From the NCBI GenBank assembly GCA_013398275.1, contig VZSE01013530.1:2788048-2852047 (forward strand): 64,000 bases of DNA, written 5' to 3'. This stretch comes from Promerops cafer. Its lineage: Eukaryota; Chordata; Aves; Passeriformes; Nectariniidae. Shown one piece after another: positions 10,799-23,115 of this stretch; position 1 is the first letter of the stretch; every line of letters begins with the position of its first letter. Below the pieces are notes generated by a model, which worked only from the letters and a program-made list of their open reading frames with translations, made no database searches and was not told the DNA's origin. A program made the translations under genes and the position numbers.

Positions 10799-11668
10799 TT
10801 TTTGCACAATGAAGTTCAGTTTAATCTTTACAGAAAGAAATCCATGAACATTATCAGCCTGTCCTGGGCCGTGCACTTTCCTCAGAGCTGACAAACCTTG
10901 CCCACTCCATTACCCACCTAAATTCCCTGTCCCAGGCCCTGCTGCAGACTGTGGAGGGAAAGGGCTGGTCCCAGTAAGGCACAGGAACACTACAGGATAT
11001 GGCTGTACACACATTCCTTCTTGTAGCCAGCTCCAGTGAAATGCTCCCTCCAGCACCCAGGAAAGAAATCCTAGAAAGCGCCAGAAAACAGTTGTTTTAA
11101 AAATAAATAGATGTACATAAAGCAAGAAAAGAAAACAGTGTATTCTTAATACTCCATTATTAACGGTGCTCAGGAAGGGATTTTCTGCTTTACTGGAGCA
11201 TGTAACAGGCTTAAATAAAAATCCCTATCAGAATATAATTTTGTAATTATGCAGATAAAATTTTGTTCTTGTAATGACAATACAAACACTCGCAAGCTAC
11301 GTTGCTTACACATTTCTGCAAACAGCAGGGATGTCTCTCAGGTTGCACTTCCACGAAGACCACAAGCGTGTCACCCTGACAAACCACAAATCATTTAAGA
11401 CTCCAGGCATTTAATAGTGTTGTCCTGTTGGTTTTAGTGAGGCTTTCAGCTACTGGCTCCTGGCAGGATTCCTGAAGCAGTTGTGCCAGGCAGAAAGCTG
11501 ATTTCCCAGCCCTATGTTATTAATTAACTATTTCAGCACCTACTCAGGTGCATCCTTTAAGGCTCAGTGAAGCCTGTAGAGAGCCAACCATCCTGAGGGC
11601 TGTTTTGAACTGCCTCAGTTTTACTCTTTATCTCCCAAAACAACAATATCACACCTGGAAAGAAATAA
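10799..11668. other. Intergenic sequence between two CR1 fragments
   Basis: Nothing recognisable as a gene. It may contain a diverged continuation of the CR1 copy at its left end (about 10840-10890). The rest is ordinary AT-rich DNA. Confidence 0.5.
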
Positions 11669-11865
11669 ATCATAGAATGGTTAAAGACATCCCATTCCAC
11701 AGCCTGCCATGGGCAGGGACCCCTTCCACCAGACCAGGCTGCTCCAAGCCCCATCCAACCTGGCCTTGAACACTTCCAGGGATGGGGCAGCCCCAGCTGC
11801 TCTGGGCACCCAGGGCCTCACCACCCTCATGCTGAAGAAATACTCTCTTTTTTTCTTCTTTATTT
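11669..11865 (-). mobile_element. CR1 LINE fragment, 3' end
   Basis: Long clear match in reverse orientation: 'atcatagaatggtt', 'cctgccatgggcaggga', 'ccaccagaccaggctgctcc', 'ccatccaacctggccttgaa', 'cacttccagggatggggca' and 'cctcaccaccctcatg'. The centre lacks part of the usual 'gggttggaagggacc' block, replaced by 'aaagacatcccattcc', so an internal deletion or substitution occurred. Confidence 0.93.
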
Positions 11866-14800
11866 TCTCAGTGACTAACACAGAATACAAACACAGCACT
11901 TGCACGCCTGCAGCTGTGACAGGACATAACTCAAAAATTCCAAATGTACAGAAATAAAGTCTAACAGCTCTGTACAGTAAGTGATTCCTTCTGGTAAACT
12001 GTGACCCACTTCTATGCTATCACAGCAAATATGTGTTTTACTGCTCTGGCAGTGGGATCGATCCCTTCCACAGTAAGTGTTTAAACAGATACACGCTTTG
12101 CTGGAGAACTGTTTTTGGATCAACTCCATGAGAATTCAAATTTGTGCTGAAATGTCTAATTATGAACACTTTTGTCATGTCTTACAGCTTCCTAAATCCC
12201 AACTGGAAAATATCTTTATTTTATACTGGTGTCATCAGTTTAGACAAACATATAAAGTTCCATTTATTGAGCTGCAATTTTGCAGTGCATTTGCAAAATT
12301 CAGAAAGTATGTTAATGTGTGATTCCTCCAAAAGGCAGGCACAGAAAACACACACTGATCTACTTGTGCATGTGTTTATAATTATTTTTGTACATTACTG
12401 TGTCCAAATAGCTGTTAGAAAAAATTCCAGGCTAGTGTGGATATGTTTAGTTTTACCCCAGTGTCCATAAATGCATAAGAAATCTCTGCTGCCTAGAGAC
12501 TTCTGAAAGTCTCGTTCTAGCTGGAATCAAATATCAGGAATGATACCTATTACTGCATCCCCCTTGCCTATCCCGTTATAACTTGGAGGCATCGCAATAT
12601 TTTGTGTCATTACATAGTGCTGGAGGCATGAAAATTCTCCAGGCTGATTAGCATCTTAGAATTTCTCACACAAGCACCTAATCCATCAGAAAGGACTGTT
12701 GGGTCTCAGCTGATCATTCATTTGTCTCATTGAAACACTATGACTCCATTTTAAGAGCTTTTTTATAGACTCGTATAAAGGAGAAAGTGAACTTTTTAAC
12801 ATGTTTGCACTTCACTAAGTCAATACACATAAAAAGAAGTACAACTGGGGTTCCTACATGGATATATAGCCCAGAAGTGCTAAGCTGGTAAGGAGATACA
12901 GCTACTAGCTAGGCAAGAGATTAACTTTATTTATTTCCTTTTCTTCAATTTGCTAACTTCTTCCTAGAGATGCAAGGGACATCCAGGAATGTGACAGCAG
13001 GATGAGTCAGATCCCAGACTCCCCAGATGTTTTACCCAGTACATTCATATGTGAAATTTTTTTCCTCTTTAAATCATGTTCTTGGAATAGTCTGTGTTAC
13101 TCTGTGGGTTGTTTTGCTGTTGCTTTTCTGTCCTTTGAATGCCAAACCCAAAAGCAGAGCAGGACTCCCAGAGCACTGTCATTCCTGTCTCTACAGAACC
13201 TCACATACAGCTCAACACACATAATCTCTGTCCCAACAAGCTTTTCTTTGCCCAGGAGCAGCAGTGAGGATTAAGGGTCTGTTTCTCCTACATGAAAGTC
13301 TGGTGCACTTGTCCATCCTGCTGCCTAAATATCTAACAATAGTTTATAAAGCATGGTGGGGTGTTCGACCACCCCAATTTACTGAGAGCATCTCCTTCTC
13401 CCCAGCATCCCTGGTTGTTGTCCAGATCCTTCCCACACCAATACAAAGGTCTGAGTCATGAGAGAGAAGAAAATCAAGTTCTCTGCAATGGTAGTGTTGG
13501 AGGCACTTGCCCCCCTCTCTGATGCCTGTGAGATGCCAAGACTTAGAGGAAGCAAGACAAAGAATCTCTGCAGCTGCAAGATGCAGCAAACAAAAAAAAC
13601 ATGTTTTTTGAATAGAAACCATCAGTACCAATAGAGTTGTCTACTGTGCTTTGCCCAAGTGAATTTTTATTAAGCTCTGTAGAAGTTTCCAAATCTGAAA
13701 CTTTAAAAACTTTTTTTTCTGCTTAAAATGAAATTTAAAGTGGCAAGTTTTATTAAAAACTAATGTTAAAGCAAGAGCATAGCCAAGAGAATCACTGAGA
13801 TGAGTAATGTTATCAATTATCATTTAAACATCTACATCTTCAATAGTCATCCAGAACATGTCAGAAGGAAAACAATCAGGATCTCCCAGCCAGATGGCTG
13901 AAACAGCACCAGCCAGCCTTTCCCTTGGACCCCTGCTTCCTTTATAGTCTAATTTCCAAAATGTTCACATCTCTGACAAAGTTTAAAGAAAAATGTTTGA
14001 TCCAAAATTAATGACATGGGTGTAGCACCATTGATTGCTCAGTTGGAAAGAACCTGAGTGGCACTCAGGAAAGTACCAGAAGAAAGTATGAAAAAAGAAG
14101 AAAAGAAACTAAGCAAACAGATTCAGAAAATCCAGTTATGTTCAGAAAAGACGAACCACCCTCACATCAGCAACACAATCAAAGTGAAAGTTGCAAGTAG
14201 TCTTGCATGGTGTTTCAGTTAAAGCTTTTCCAAGTTGGGCGTGGGGTTTTTCTTGTTTTCTTGAAAAGTACACACATTAGCCTAAACCCTCTGAAGGGTG
14301 GTGAAAGCCACAAAATTCCCAGCCATTGCCCAGCATTAACTTTTCCTAAAAATACTGTTCTAGGCTGTTATTTGATCAAAAAGTTGAGAATATTTAAACC
14401 AGAGTGAACCACAGGCTAGAGACAATGCCTATTTGAAACAGCCTCAAATTATACATATGGTTGGATACTGTGATCTTGAAGTTATATAACAATAATGCTT
14501 CTTGGAAGACAATCTTCCTGGAAAGGAGGGCAGAAATTTATGCCGCCCTCTCCTTTCTGACACTACATTGAGAAATACCCTGGCAATTCATTGTTTATTA
14601 CCATGAAATGAAAGTTTAAGGGAGTAGATCTGTCAGGGCAAGCAGACCTGTACCTGCTGGATGAAGATAAATGCATACCACAGAGAAAAAGTGTTCATAG
14701 CTAAGTCTAAAACCTGAGGGAACCCAACTCTTTGCCCAGCTCCACAGGTTTAATGCAAGTAACTTACTGTAAAAGCCTTAACTGTATCAAGGGATAACTG

Positions 14801-17800
14801 CTGCTTAAAATAACCCGGAGAGTTAGGCATTCCTACTTGGATAAATCTGGAGCTTCATGATGGCAGCATTTCCATTTATAAAATAGGGATGCAAACCAAC
14901 TGGGACCCACCAAACCCTCTGCTGTGCTCTGCCAGCAACAGACAAGATTTCCGGTCCCAGGCCAATTTGCTGTGGAGGATTAGGGATGAGCAGGGCTGGG
15001 GCCCAGGAGCTGGATGACAGACATAGTGAGAGCAACCCTAACACAGCCCCCAGTGCCCCAGAGCATGTTCAAACACACCAGCATCAGCTGTCAGATATAA
15101 AAGGGGGTTGAGAGCACTGGCATGCAGAGTATTTTCTCCAAGTCTACACCAAGCTACAGTCTTGAAGGGAAATCTTGATTTATGTCTCTATATAGTCCAT
15201 AACCAACCTCATGACCCAGGAATTAAGGGAATCTTGAAATAATTGCAAGCTTGTTATATAACTAGGGAATTTGTTTTTCATTCCCACCCTCGAACAAAAA
15301 AAAATTTTTGACTCTTCTGCTTCTACATGATCCCACACCCTTCCCAACAACAGGCTTACTAACTTTTGATCCCAAAAGGATGTGAAGAACAAAAGGACAT
15401 CAAGGTCTTTGAGTGCATGAATGCAGGACAGCAAACCATATGCAAGCAGTGTTTGAGTGTTTCTACTGTTCCCCTGACTCCCAAAATTCTCTGAAAGACC
15501 TGGTAGAGCTCATGTTATGATAGGCAATTTGACAACAATCTGAAATATGTCCTATCCAAAATACAGTCTGTGACACAAGTGGTCTAGGCAGCAAATACAA
15601 CATTTGCCCCTATGTTATGTTATGATTCTATGAACATATGGAATAGCATAAAATGAGATTTTGAAATGCTTTAGAGTTTAACTTCATTACCTCACTCACT
15701 GCCTCGTTAACTAGGTCTAATTTTAATCAGCCAAAAGTCTTAATTGAGCAGAGTTGTCTTCCAAGGGATGGTGGGAACGACATTGCTGCCCCATCACATT
15801 TATTCAAGGCACAGCATTCCTGGAGTGCTTGTCATTCTACAGGCTTTGTTTCAGAAACCACGGGCAGTATGATTTTACCCAGCCCTGGCGAGTGTGGAGG
15901 TCCATTTCATCATACTTCTCACACCAGGACCATTGGAGATCCAAGTTTCTAAGCAAGATCACCATGACTGCTCCCATCTCACAAAAATGTGGGAAGAGAA
16001 AGGCATCCCAAAGACAGATTTTGGGGCAAAATACCCAGGCCTTTCAGTATTGGGACTGTTGATTGAAAGATCTCTAGTTTTCATTAGCTCTAAGAGGTAA
16101 ATTTTTCAAGCAGCTCCTTACTTTTTTACTCCTTTATTAAGACAACCGATTTCCTTTTAATTAAGAAGCCAGTGGCCTTCTGAGAGGTAAACAAAAGGGA
16201 GGGAGACCCCCAGCCAAGTGAACAGGATCCACTCTGTGATATGCAATTTGTGCATGGTTAATGGATGCTGGGCATTAATATTTCTTACCCTTTTGTCTGT
16301 GTTCTCTGTAATAGAAACCCCTGTCTAGACTGAGTGGCTACTACAAGTAATCCCAGTAATATCCAATAAAATCACTCTGAAATGTGATCGCTATAGTTAT
16401 CAAGGAGCACCAGGATTAACTTGATTGATTGAACAATGGACTTCTGGTTTTTAACATGATCTATATATGTCCCAAAAAAAAAATCAAAAATATACATAAG
16501 GTTGTAAAACCTTCAATGCTGGGCAACTTATCATAGTCTGTAAGTGTACTGACACACCCTGAAAGGAAAGGGATTAGTGCTGCTCCAAAAGTAAAGGATA
16601 AATGGCAGTGGTCATAAAGAAATACTTTCACTTAACCAACTTCTGCAAGGACAGGACACATCACCCTCTCACTAACAGCCAGCAAACAAAAACACAGATA
16701 CTCAATCTTTGCTTGAAAGTCCTGTGCTGAAAATACTGTAAAAGTCTTCATTTGGAATCCAAGTCCAACCATAAGAACCACCTGCTTTTCCTAGAGTGGC
16801 CTCTGAAGTGTCTCAGTAAATACATCTTTCATTGAACAAGGAGAATTAGGCTCTTCCAAGAGGTATGAGAGCACATGGAATGCATTTGCTGAATTTACAT
16901 AAGTAGTAAAACGTTTAAGCCCAGGTATAGAGCATCATCCACTTCTGTGAGCCCACAATGGCTTTCCTGCTGACCTAGGTCTGCAGCTGGGCATCCAATT
17001 CCTTTGCTTAGAGCTTGGTTAGTTTATGGTGGGTATGTCTGATCTTTCTGAAAACTGAATCACATCAGTGGATAATTAATTAGTCAGAGGTACCTGGAAC
17101 AAAAACTCCTGCACTCATTTCCACCTCTCCTCAAAGTCCTGTTTTTGAATTTGTTCAAAACCTTGAGTTTTTGCATAGGCTGGTATGAGTCTGGAAATGA
17201 AAAAAATGCTCCTGTCTAGTACAAAAGAGAGAACATTCAATAACTAAATGCATGCTTAAGATGAATTACTTTTCAAACTAGAAAAGTATCAACCTTTAGG
17301 AAAGTTGCTCAATAAATCAGTTTAATCTGAGGAATCCCCACCTAAAGAACTGCATTTTATTTCCAGAGTTCATAATCAGTTCCCAGGACATTGAAAGGGA
17401 ACTATCTTGAGTTTGCAGCGGTATGCAGCTGTAGAAAGGCAACAGTATTGACACCAGGAATTTTAGGGAGGCACAGTCTCTTAGGAATAGGTTTTGGGTG
17501 ACCTGGCAGCAAGAGGGGGTTTTTTGCTCATCTGTGGTACACCAATAAACAACATGTCTGCAAAGGAATAGAAAGCTACTAACCTTAACAAATTCCTCTG
17601 ATGTTCAGGTTATTTCTGCACCAGATGTGCAATGACACAAACCTTTCAGGCACTGTCTCACACTGCAGCAAAAAGGCAAGCTTCCTTCCCCAGTACCTCT
17701 GCCTTCCCTTTTATAATGCACCTGTGGATCACATTTCCTTTGCTTCCTGCATTAAAATGGCAGAACAGGGGGGTCAGGTTTGTTTGAAAAAACAATTAAA

Positions 17801-18329
17801 GGAGCTCTCTCTATACTGCCAGTTGTTAAGCAGCTCAGCCTTACTCACCTGGGACTGGTCTGCTGCAGTAGGGCTGCTTGTTCCCTTTGTTCCTGCAAGT
17901 AATCCAATTTGAGCAGGGCAGGAAAGGAAAGGGAATTCCAACCAAAAGTCCTTCATTCACTATTAATTTTTGTTTTTCTGGTGGAAACATTCTTGTTGCT
18001 GCAAGCTGGGGCTGTACCCACTGCCCAGCTTTGCTCAAATTCCAACCAAATCCAACATTTAAAATGAGCAGGAGGTCAATACTTTCAATCACTTCCCATC
18101 CACTAGCCACTGTGGAGCTCTGATAGTTTCTTGGAGGAGGATATGGTCCATGTCTAGCAAAACATGGTTAAAGAGCTCCCTTTGCTGACCTGACATTGAA
18201 CCTTTCCCTGAGCTGTTCTCAGTGGAGGAAAATATTTATTTTATTATAGCCTTGCAGAACTCATCCCAGTCCAGGCACTCAAATTAAGACCAAATGTGTT
18301 GAGATTGCATTAGGTGAAGTTATGATATC
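11866..18329. other. Intergenic sequence, no gene seen
   Basis: AT-rich, stop-dense DNA. No open frame here resembles a protein family and I see no clear interspersed repeat. A weak CR1-tail-like word ('atgattctatga') near 15623 has no CR1 body beside it. Confidence 0.55.
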
Positions 18330-18470
18330 TGTATTTGGGATTTTATCTTTTTTGTAGATGCTGGTGGTGCTGAAAGGGCGCAAAATAAAAGAATTGCAAT
18401 AATAACAGCGCTCACGGCAGCGTGCGGGGTCTGTTGGGGACTTCATAAAGGGGATAGCCCTAACCCGTGT
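18330..18470. promoter_or_regulatory. Possible conserved non-coding element, CpG-containing with AT-rich homeodomain words
   Basis: About 140 bp contain GCGCAAAATAAAAG, TTGCAATAATAACAG, CAGCGCTCACGGCAGCGTGC and TTCATAAAGG. A mixture of several CpGs with posterior-Hox/Cdx-like AATAAA and CATAAA words is unusual against the CpG-poor surroundings. No conservation evidence was available. Confidence 0.2.
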
Positions 18471-21400
18471 CAAATGTTGTTTTCAAAGTCTTATGTAACA
18501 CAAGTCTCCCTGAATCCTAAGAAATTCCTTTTACAAGGAAATTCATGGGGCTCTCCTGGCTGGCTGAGCCACATGGACCCTTCGAGTCTCGGCTTAGGTC
18601 AGCTCCCTGCACACCACAGACATCTCCAGACCCAGCTTAGCAGCACCACCAACCACCCAACAGGGGGAGGGAACCTCTCCCCAGCCAAAATGGAAAGGTG
18701 TCGAGGTGGGGAGAGGTCACAGGGCACACGTGTCTCTAGGCATTACCCAAATCTGATCCTGGGAATCCTGCAACATGAGGGAAGGGACCATCTGACCTGC
18801 ACGGAGACGTAACTCAGGGGTGTGCATGCCACCCTCGTTTATTTCTGATTCAATGAACCACCCTCATCTATTTCTGATTTTCACTGCATTAACAGCTATT
18901 TCAATAGCAGTGAGAGAACTGAAATCTCATGGGGTTAGACATTGATGAAACCATTAAGGAGTTTTCTCACCAAAATTTCTAAGTAATCTATGTTCTCATA
19001 GTAACAGCAAAATCCCTGTTTAAAATATAGTTGCAAATATCCTGTTTCTTTTTATTGCTGAGTTGATATATCAGACCTGGGATATGAGATATATGATATT
19101 TCCATTACAACCATAATATCTCCTTGGGACCTATATGGTGTCACTGTGTATTACCAGACTTCAAGAGTGATCCTGAATACAAGGATTTTATTTACTAAAA
19201 TATCACACATACCAGTTCCTGATCCATCTACTGTAATACAAAGAAAATGAAAACTAATGAGAAATAAATGCTAATTCCAATATTTTAAAGCCCAAGTGTA
19301 AATTTCCACCTTTAGAAAACATGGTAGGGAAAAAGGGGGGGAAAAGTGTGAAATCATAAGTTCTTTTATCTGATCACAAGAGAAATGCCAAATTAATAGC
19401 ATGAGGGTTTATTAGTGTCTCTGGGCTTGTTTCTGAGACTGTGTGAAAGGAGCCTTTATAAAGGAGGCTTTATTCAAAGACGCCCCCCAGTTCTCACACA
19501 ATTTTCCAAGAGTGTAACAATAGATCACTAACACAGAAACAGAGATCTGCCACAGTATTATCTGTCCATCTATTTGAAAGCAGCTTGAGAGGCGAGGAAG
19601 GGTGGTGAGGTGCAGATGTTATCAATTAGCCAAAGAAGTTAACAAAACAACTTCAAACCGCAACAGTTGTTCCAGCTGAGAAGGCTGAGGTTTGAAGTGG
19701 GTATTGAGCTGTTGCTGTGTGCTCACTGCTTTTGTATGTGCTGATAGGAAACCAGTCTGGCCACAGCTGTGAAATCCCAGCTTTGGGAACCAGATCCTCA
19801 CTTTGAAATCCAAGGGGCAGCAGACAAGGCTTGAATTGCAAAGGATGCACAGTCCTAAGGTAAAAATCACAGCTAAAACACAGCAGGGCTTGTAAAATGG
19901 TTATTGATGGACAAAGTGAGAGAGAAACAAAAGTAAACCCACTTCTGTCATAGCAAAAGCAGTAGTGACATGAAGGTTATGTAAATTGCTATTAAAAAGA
20001 ATTCCTTCAAATCATGACACTTAGGCAAATGTGTGGATAAGGATGACCAAGTCTAGAAATAAAAATGTGCTTGTTCTGTGCCCTGAAATGCCACCGATTG
20101 AGGTGCAATTGCACAAAGTACACAGATACTTGCAAACACTGCTTCATCTTTGGACCATGCTGAACCCTGGGCACCATCTACTGACCACCTGCTAGAACAT
20201 CCAAACTGTGGCAGAAGGAAAATCGGGGATTTGTATTTCCCACTGACAAAAAAATAACAGATGGCCAGAGCACAGGAGAGGCTCAGAACCCTCCTTCCCT
20301 AGGGCAGGACTCCCAGCCTGTGTCTCTCTATGGGTTATTTAGTGCAGCTTGTGGCCATCCCAGCAGGCCCACTAGCTCCATGCAAACGTGGTGCTGGAAT
20401 CCAGCCTGTGGATGCTCCCAGGTGCACTGCAGTGACTACACTGGCAGCAACCAAAGGCACTGCAGGTTCCAGAGCAGCCTGAGGACACTGCAGGATAGAA
20501 GGGCCGTGCCTAAAGCCTGTTGGAACAGGCAGTGGTGCTTTCTGTGGAGCCTCCATGGCCTGAGCAGAAGTTGCTCATCACCTCTGCAAGTAATATTCAT
20601 CCAGACTGCACTTCTGACCTACTTCTGCAAAAGTCAAAGCAGAGTCTAACAAACAAGTAAGCTCAAGATAAATACAGCTTGCCTGCAAAGCCATGATGTC
20701 TTGAGTGTGACAAGCCTCCTGGGGATGTCCTTGGCCCAAAATCTTAGGTGGGAGACAAAGGACATGTGGTGGTGTTCAGCCAACAAGGCTCTGTGGTGAC
20801 AAGACCACAATGCAGAGCTAACCAGGGAGAGAGAACCAGAGTTACATGGCTGGAAGCAATAGGAGGCCAGAGCAACTAAGGGCAGCTGAGTAATTGATCT
20901 TACAACAGTTAATTAAAAAATCAGTGTGATTCAGAAGAGTGCAGCCAGAGGTTTATAAGGCAGTGTGCTGTGGAGGGCGTGTGTTGGCATGGTTTAAAAG
21001 AAATAACAGCAAGAAATACAACATTCTCAAACCCTGAAGTGACAAGAGAGAAACAATAAAAAGTTTCTGTACCTGCAGTTTGTCAGTGCACTCTACAAAT
21101 GGGAGCGAAAGACTTTGTTTCATTGCCTTGGAGCACAGAGCCATCCCTTTGTTTCGATGAGTCCTGCAGAACGTGGCCACTAGCCCAGAGCTGCAGCCAC
21201 CCCTGGGGTGCTGCTGGGGATGCATCTGCCTCGTCTGAGTCAAACACTGCCTTCACTGAGTTAACTGGCAAGTGGCTGCACCAGCAGACAAGCAATTTGA
21301 ACGGGGTCTGAGTCACACAGCCGTGGCATCTGGTGCACCAGTCCTTGCAGAAAATGGGCTGAGAGAGGCCTCCTGGGTCGCCCAGCCTTGTCTCCTGCTA

Positions 21401-22614
21401 TCACAGGCACCATGTTGTATAATCCCCTTCATAAACAGCAGCAGCTGTGGGAGAAAGGCCTGGAATGGCTGAGGATGCTGAAAGTGAGGTGTTACAGGGT
21501 CCTGAGTCAGGGGGATTGGGAGTATGTGAGGAATGTAGCTATGCACTGTTCAGAAGAGCAACATAATATTTTTTTAATTAAGCTGGAAAGTCATATATCC
21601 AGGGAAACACCCAAGACCTTAATTATGCCAGAAAGGCATTGGGGTAATGCAGTACTTAGTTTCTACTTCTGGCCTTGAGTTCAGAGAATTATTTTCTTCT
21701 GTTTCAACATTTGGTTGAGCGTAACATGCCAGCAGAAGAGAAGAAAAAAAAAAAACTGGTTTCCATTCCTGTGAGTACTGTGTCTGGTTTAAATCATGAG
21801 AGAAGGAGACTTCTAATGAGGCTGATTCATATAATGATGTATTTTACAAGCTATTCTTAGCAGATTCACTGCAATATGTCATTCTTTATGTACCATGAGA
21901 GATATATGAGCACACGAGCTTACGAAGGGTGGGGAAGTCTCTGAATAACTGGCCAGTTTTGCACCTCATGTGCTGGAGAAGGGGAAGTTCACACAGACTA
22001 TTCCTTCCAAACCCTCTAGACCTCAGGTCAGCCGTGAATTCCACTCCAATAAATCCCAACATTACAAGACTCGTGTCTTAAAACTTATTTCCAAGGAAGT
22101 GTCTCATTTTATTGCAACACGAATAGGAGACTCTAAGGTAATATTTACTTTGGTTTACATTTCATTAAAAAAAAAATACTGTAATTTCATGGAGGCTCTA
22201 ACAGAAATTCCTCTTTCCATCCAAGCGGAAGAAACAATGTTCAGGACCTTTCCCCGAGGGCTCAAGGAAAGCACGTTAACATGGCAACTCCCACTTTGCT
22301 TTATTTGTGACTTACCCTTGCAGGAGGATGAGGCTGGAATTGGGACAAGCTATAAGTGGACTAACAGGCCCGAGTCTGTGACATTAAGGGGTAGGCAAAG
22401 ATACCGAGAGGATAATCCCAAAGATGCAGCTCTCCAGCCATGAAAATCAGAAGAGCCAGATAATCACTGAGAGAGTCTCACCTAGACAGAGGGTAATTAC
22501 AGGGGCTGTAAGCACAAGGGTGCAGAGGTTACTCCAGCTCTGCCTGTCACCCCTGCCACTGCTGACCTTCCCAGCACTGTGTTTTAGGATGCTAGAGGAG
22601 GGGCTGAGGCCCTT
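18471..22614. other. Intergenic sequence, no convincing gene
   Basis: Contains the longest ATG-led open frame of the window (157 codons, 21970-22443, plus strand), which matches nothing I know and is of a length expected once by chance in a window of this size. A 29-bp tandem duplication is listed separately. Otherwise ordinary. Confidence 0.5.
18829..18886. repeat. 29-bp imperfect tandem duplication
   Basis: CCACCCTCGTTTATTTCTGA at 18829 begins a unit that recurs at 18858 as CCACCCTCATCTATTTCTGA. The two 29-bp units differ at a few positions near their ends, so the duplication is not recent. Confidence 0.7.
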
Positions 22615-23115
22615 TTAATGAACGGAAAGGATGAGCGGGAGGCCTGTCCAGACCAGCAGTGGGAAGAGAGAAGACGTGCAGCGAGCCCTGAGCATGGGGG
22701 ACGCAGAGCTGCAGCCTGTTGCAGACTCAGGAGCCGCTGGAGCCCAGGTGACCCCAGCAACTCTCCCGAAGGAGCTCTGGCCAGCTGGGACAGTGCCACT
22801 GGCACAGCCACGCCAGCGCCCAGCTCTGCCCTGCGCCCGCCTCGGGAGCCAGGGACGCTCGGACAGGTGAGTGGCTGCTGGCCCGGGCCTGCCCAGCCCT
22901 CGGGTGTCTCCTGGCAGCCCCGCGTGCTGCTCTGAGGGGCCCTGCTCCAGCCCTTCCCTCAGCGCCGAGGGAGCAACCTGGGTTCTGGCAGGGGGAGCTG
23001 GCTCTGTCCCCTCACTGGGCTGCCAATGGACCTCCTCCTTCTGGCCCGAGGGGCCACCAGAGAGTGATCCAGGCTGCTGCCAACTCCGTCTGCCGGGGAA
23101 CAAGGGACCCGGCGT
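22615..23115. other. GC-rich, CpG-containing block
   Basis: About 500 bp with markedly higher G+C and around 25 CpG dinucleotides by eye, against CpG-poor flanks. Long overlapping open frames occur on both strands, as expected of GC-rich DNA. It holds one strong plus-strand donor (GACAG|GTGAGT at 22866/22867). It may be a weak CpG island or the first exon of an unannotated transcript. Confidence 0.45.
22631..22866 (+). CDS. Speculative first coding exon in GC-rich block
   Basis: An ATG at 22631 opens a frame of 78 codons plus two bases, beginning MSGRPVQTSSGKRED and ending GSQGRSD at the consensus donor GACAG|GTGAGT, beyond which a TGA follows in frame. The composition (Ala, Pro, Gly, Arg-rich) is what random GC-rich DNA gives, and other frames are also open. 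No family is recognised and no partner exon was found. The donor and the base composition are the only support. Confidence 0.12.

Noticed and set aside
14823..15044. Minus-strand frame starting with a signal-peptide-like hydrophobic stretch (MLGLLSLCLSSS)
   Set aside because: Only 73 codons, no recognisable mature domain, no splice context, and AT-rich non-coding surroundings. Hydrophobic starts are common by chance.
15600..15640. CR1-tail-like word 'atgattctatga'
   Set aside because: No CR1 body lies on either side. The 12-mer alone is not enough to call an insertion.
21970..22443. Longest ATG-led open frame in the window (157 codons, plus strand)
   Set aside because: No recognisable motif or family, ordinary base composition, and a frame of this length is expected about once by chance in 64 kb searched in six frames (my rough estimate). 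A chance frame is the simpler reading.
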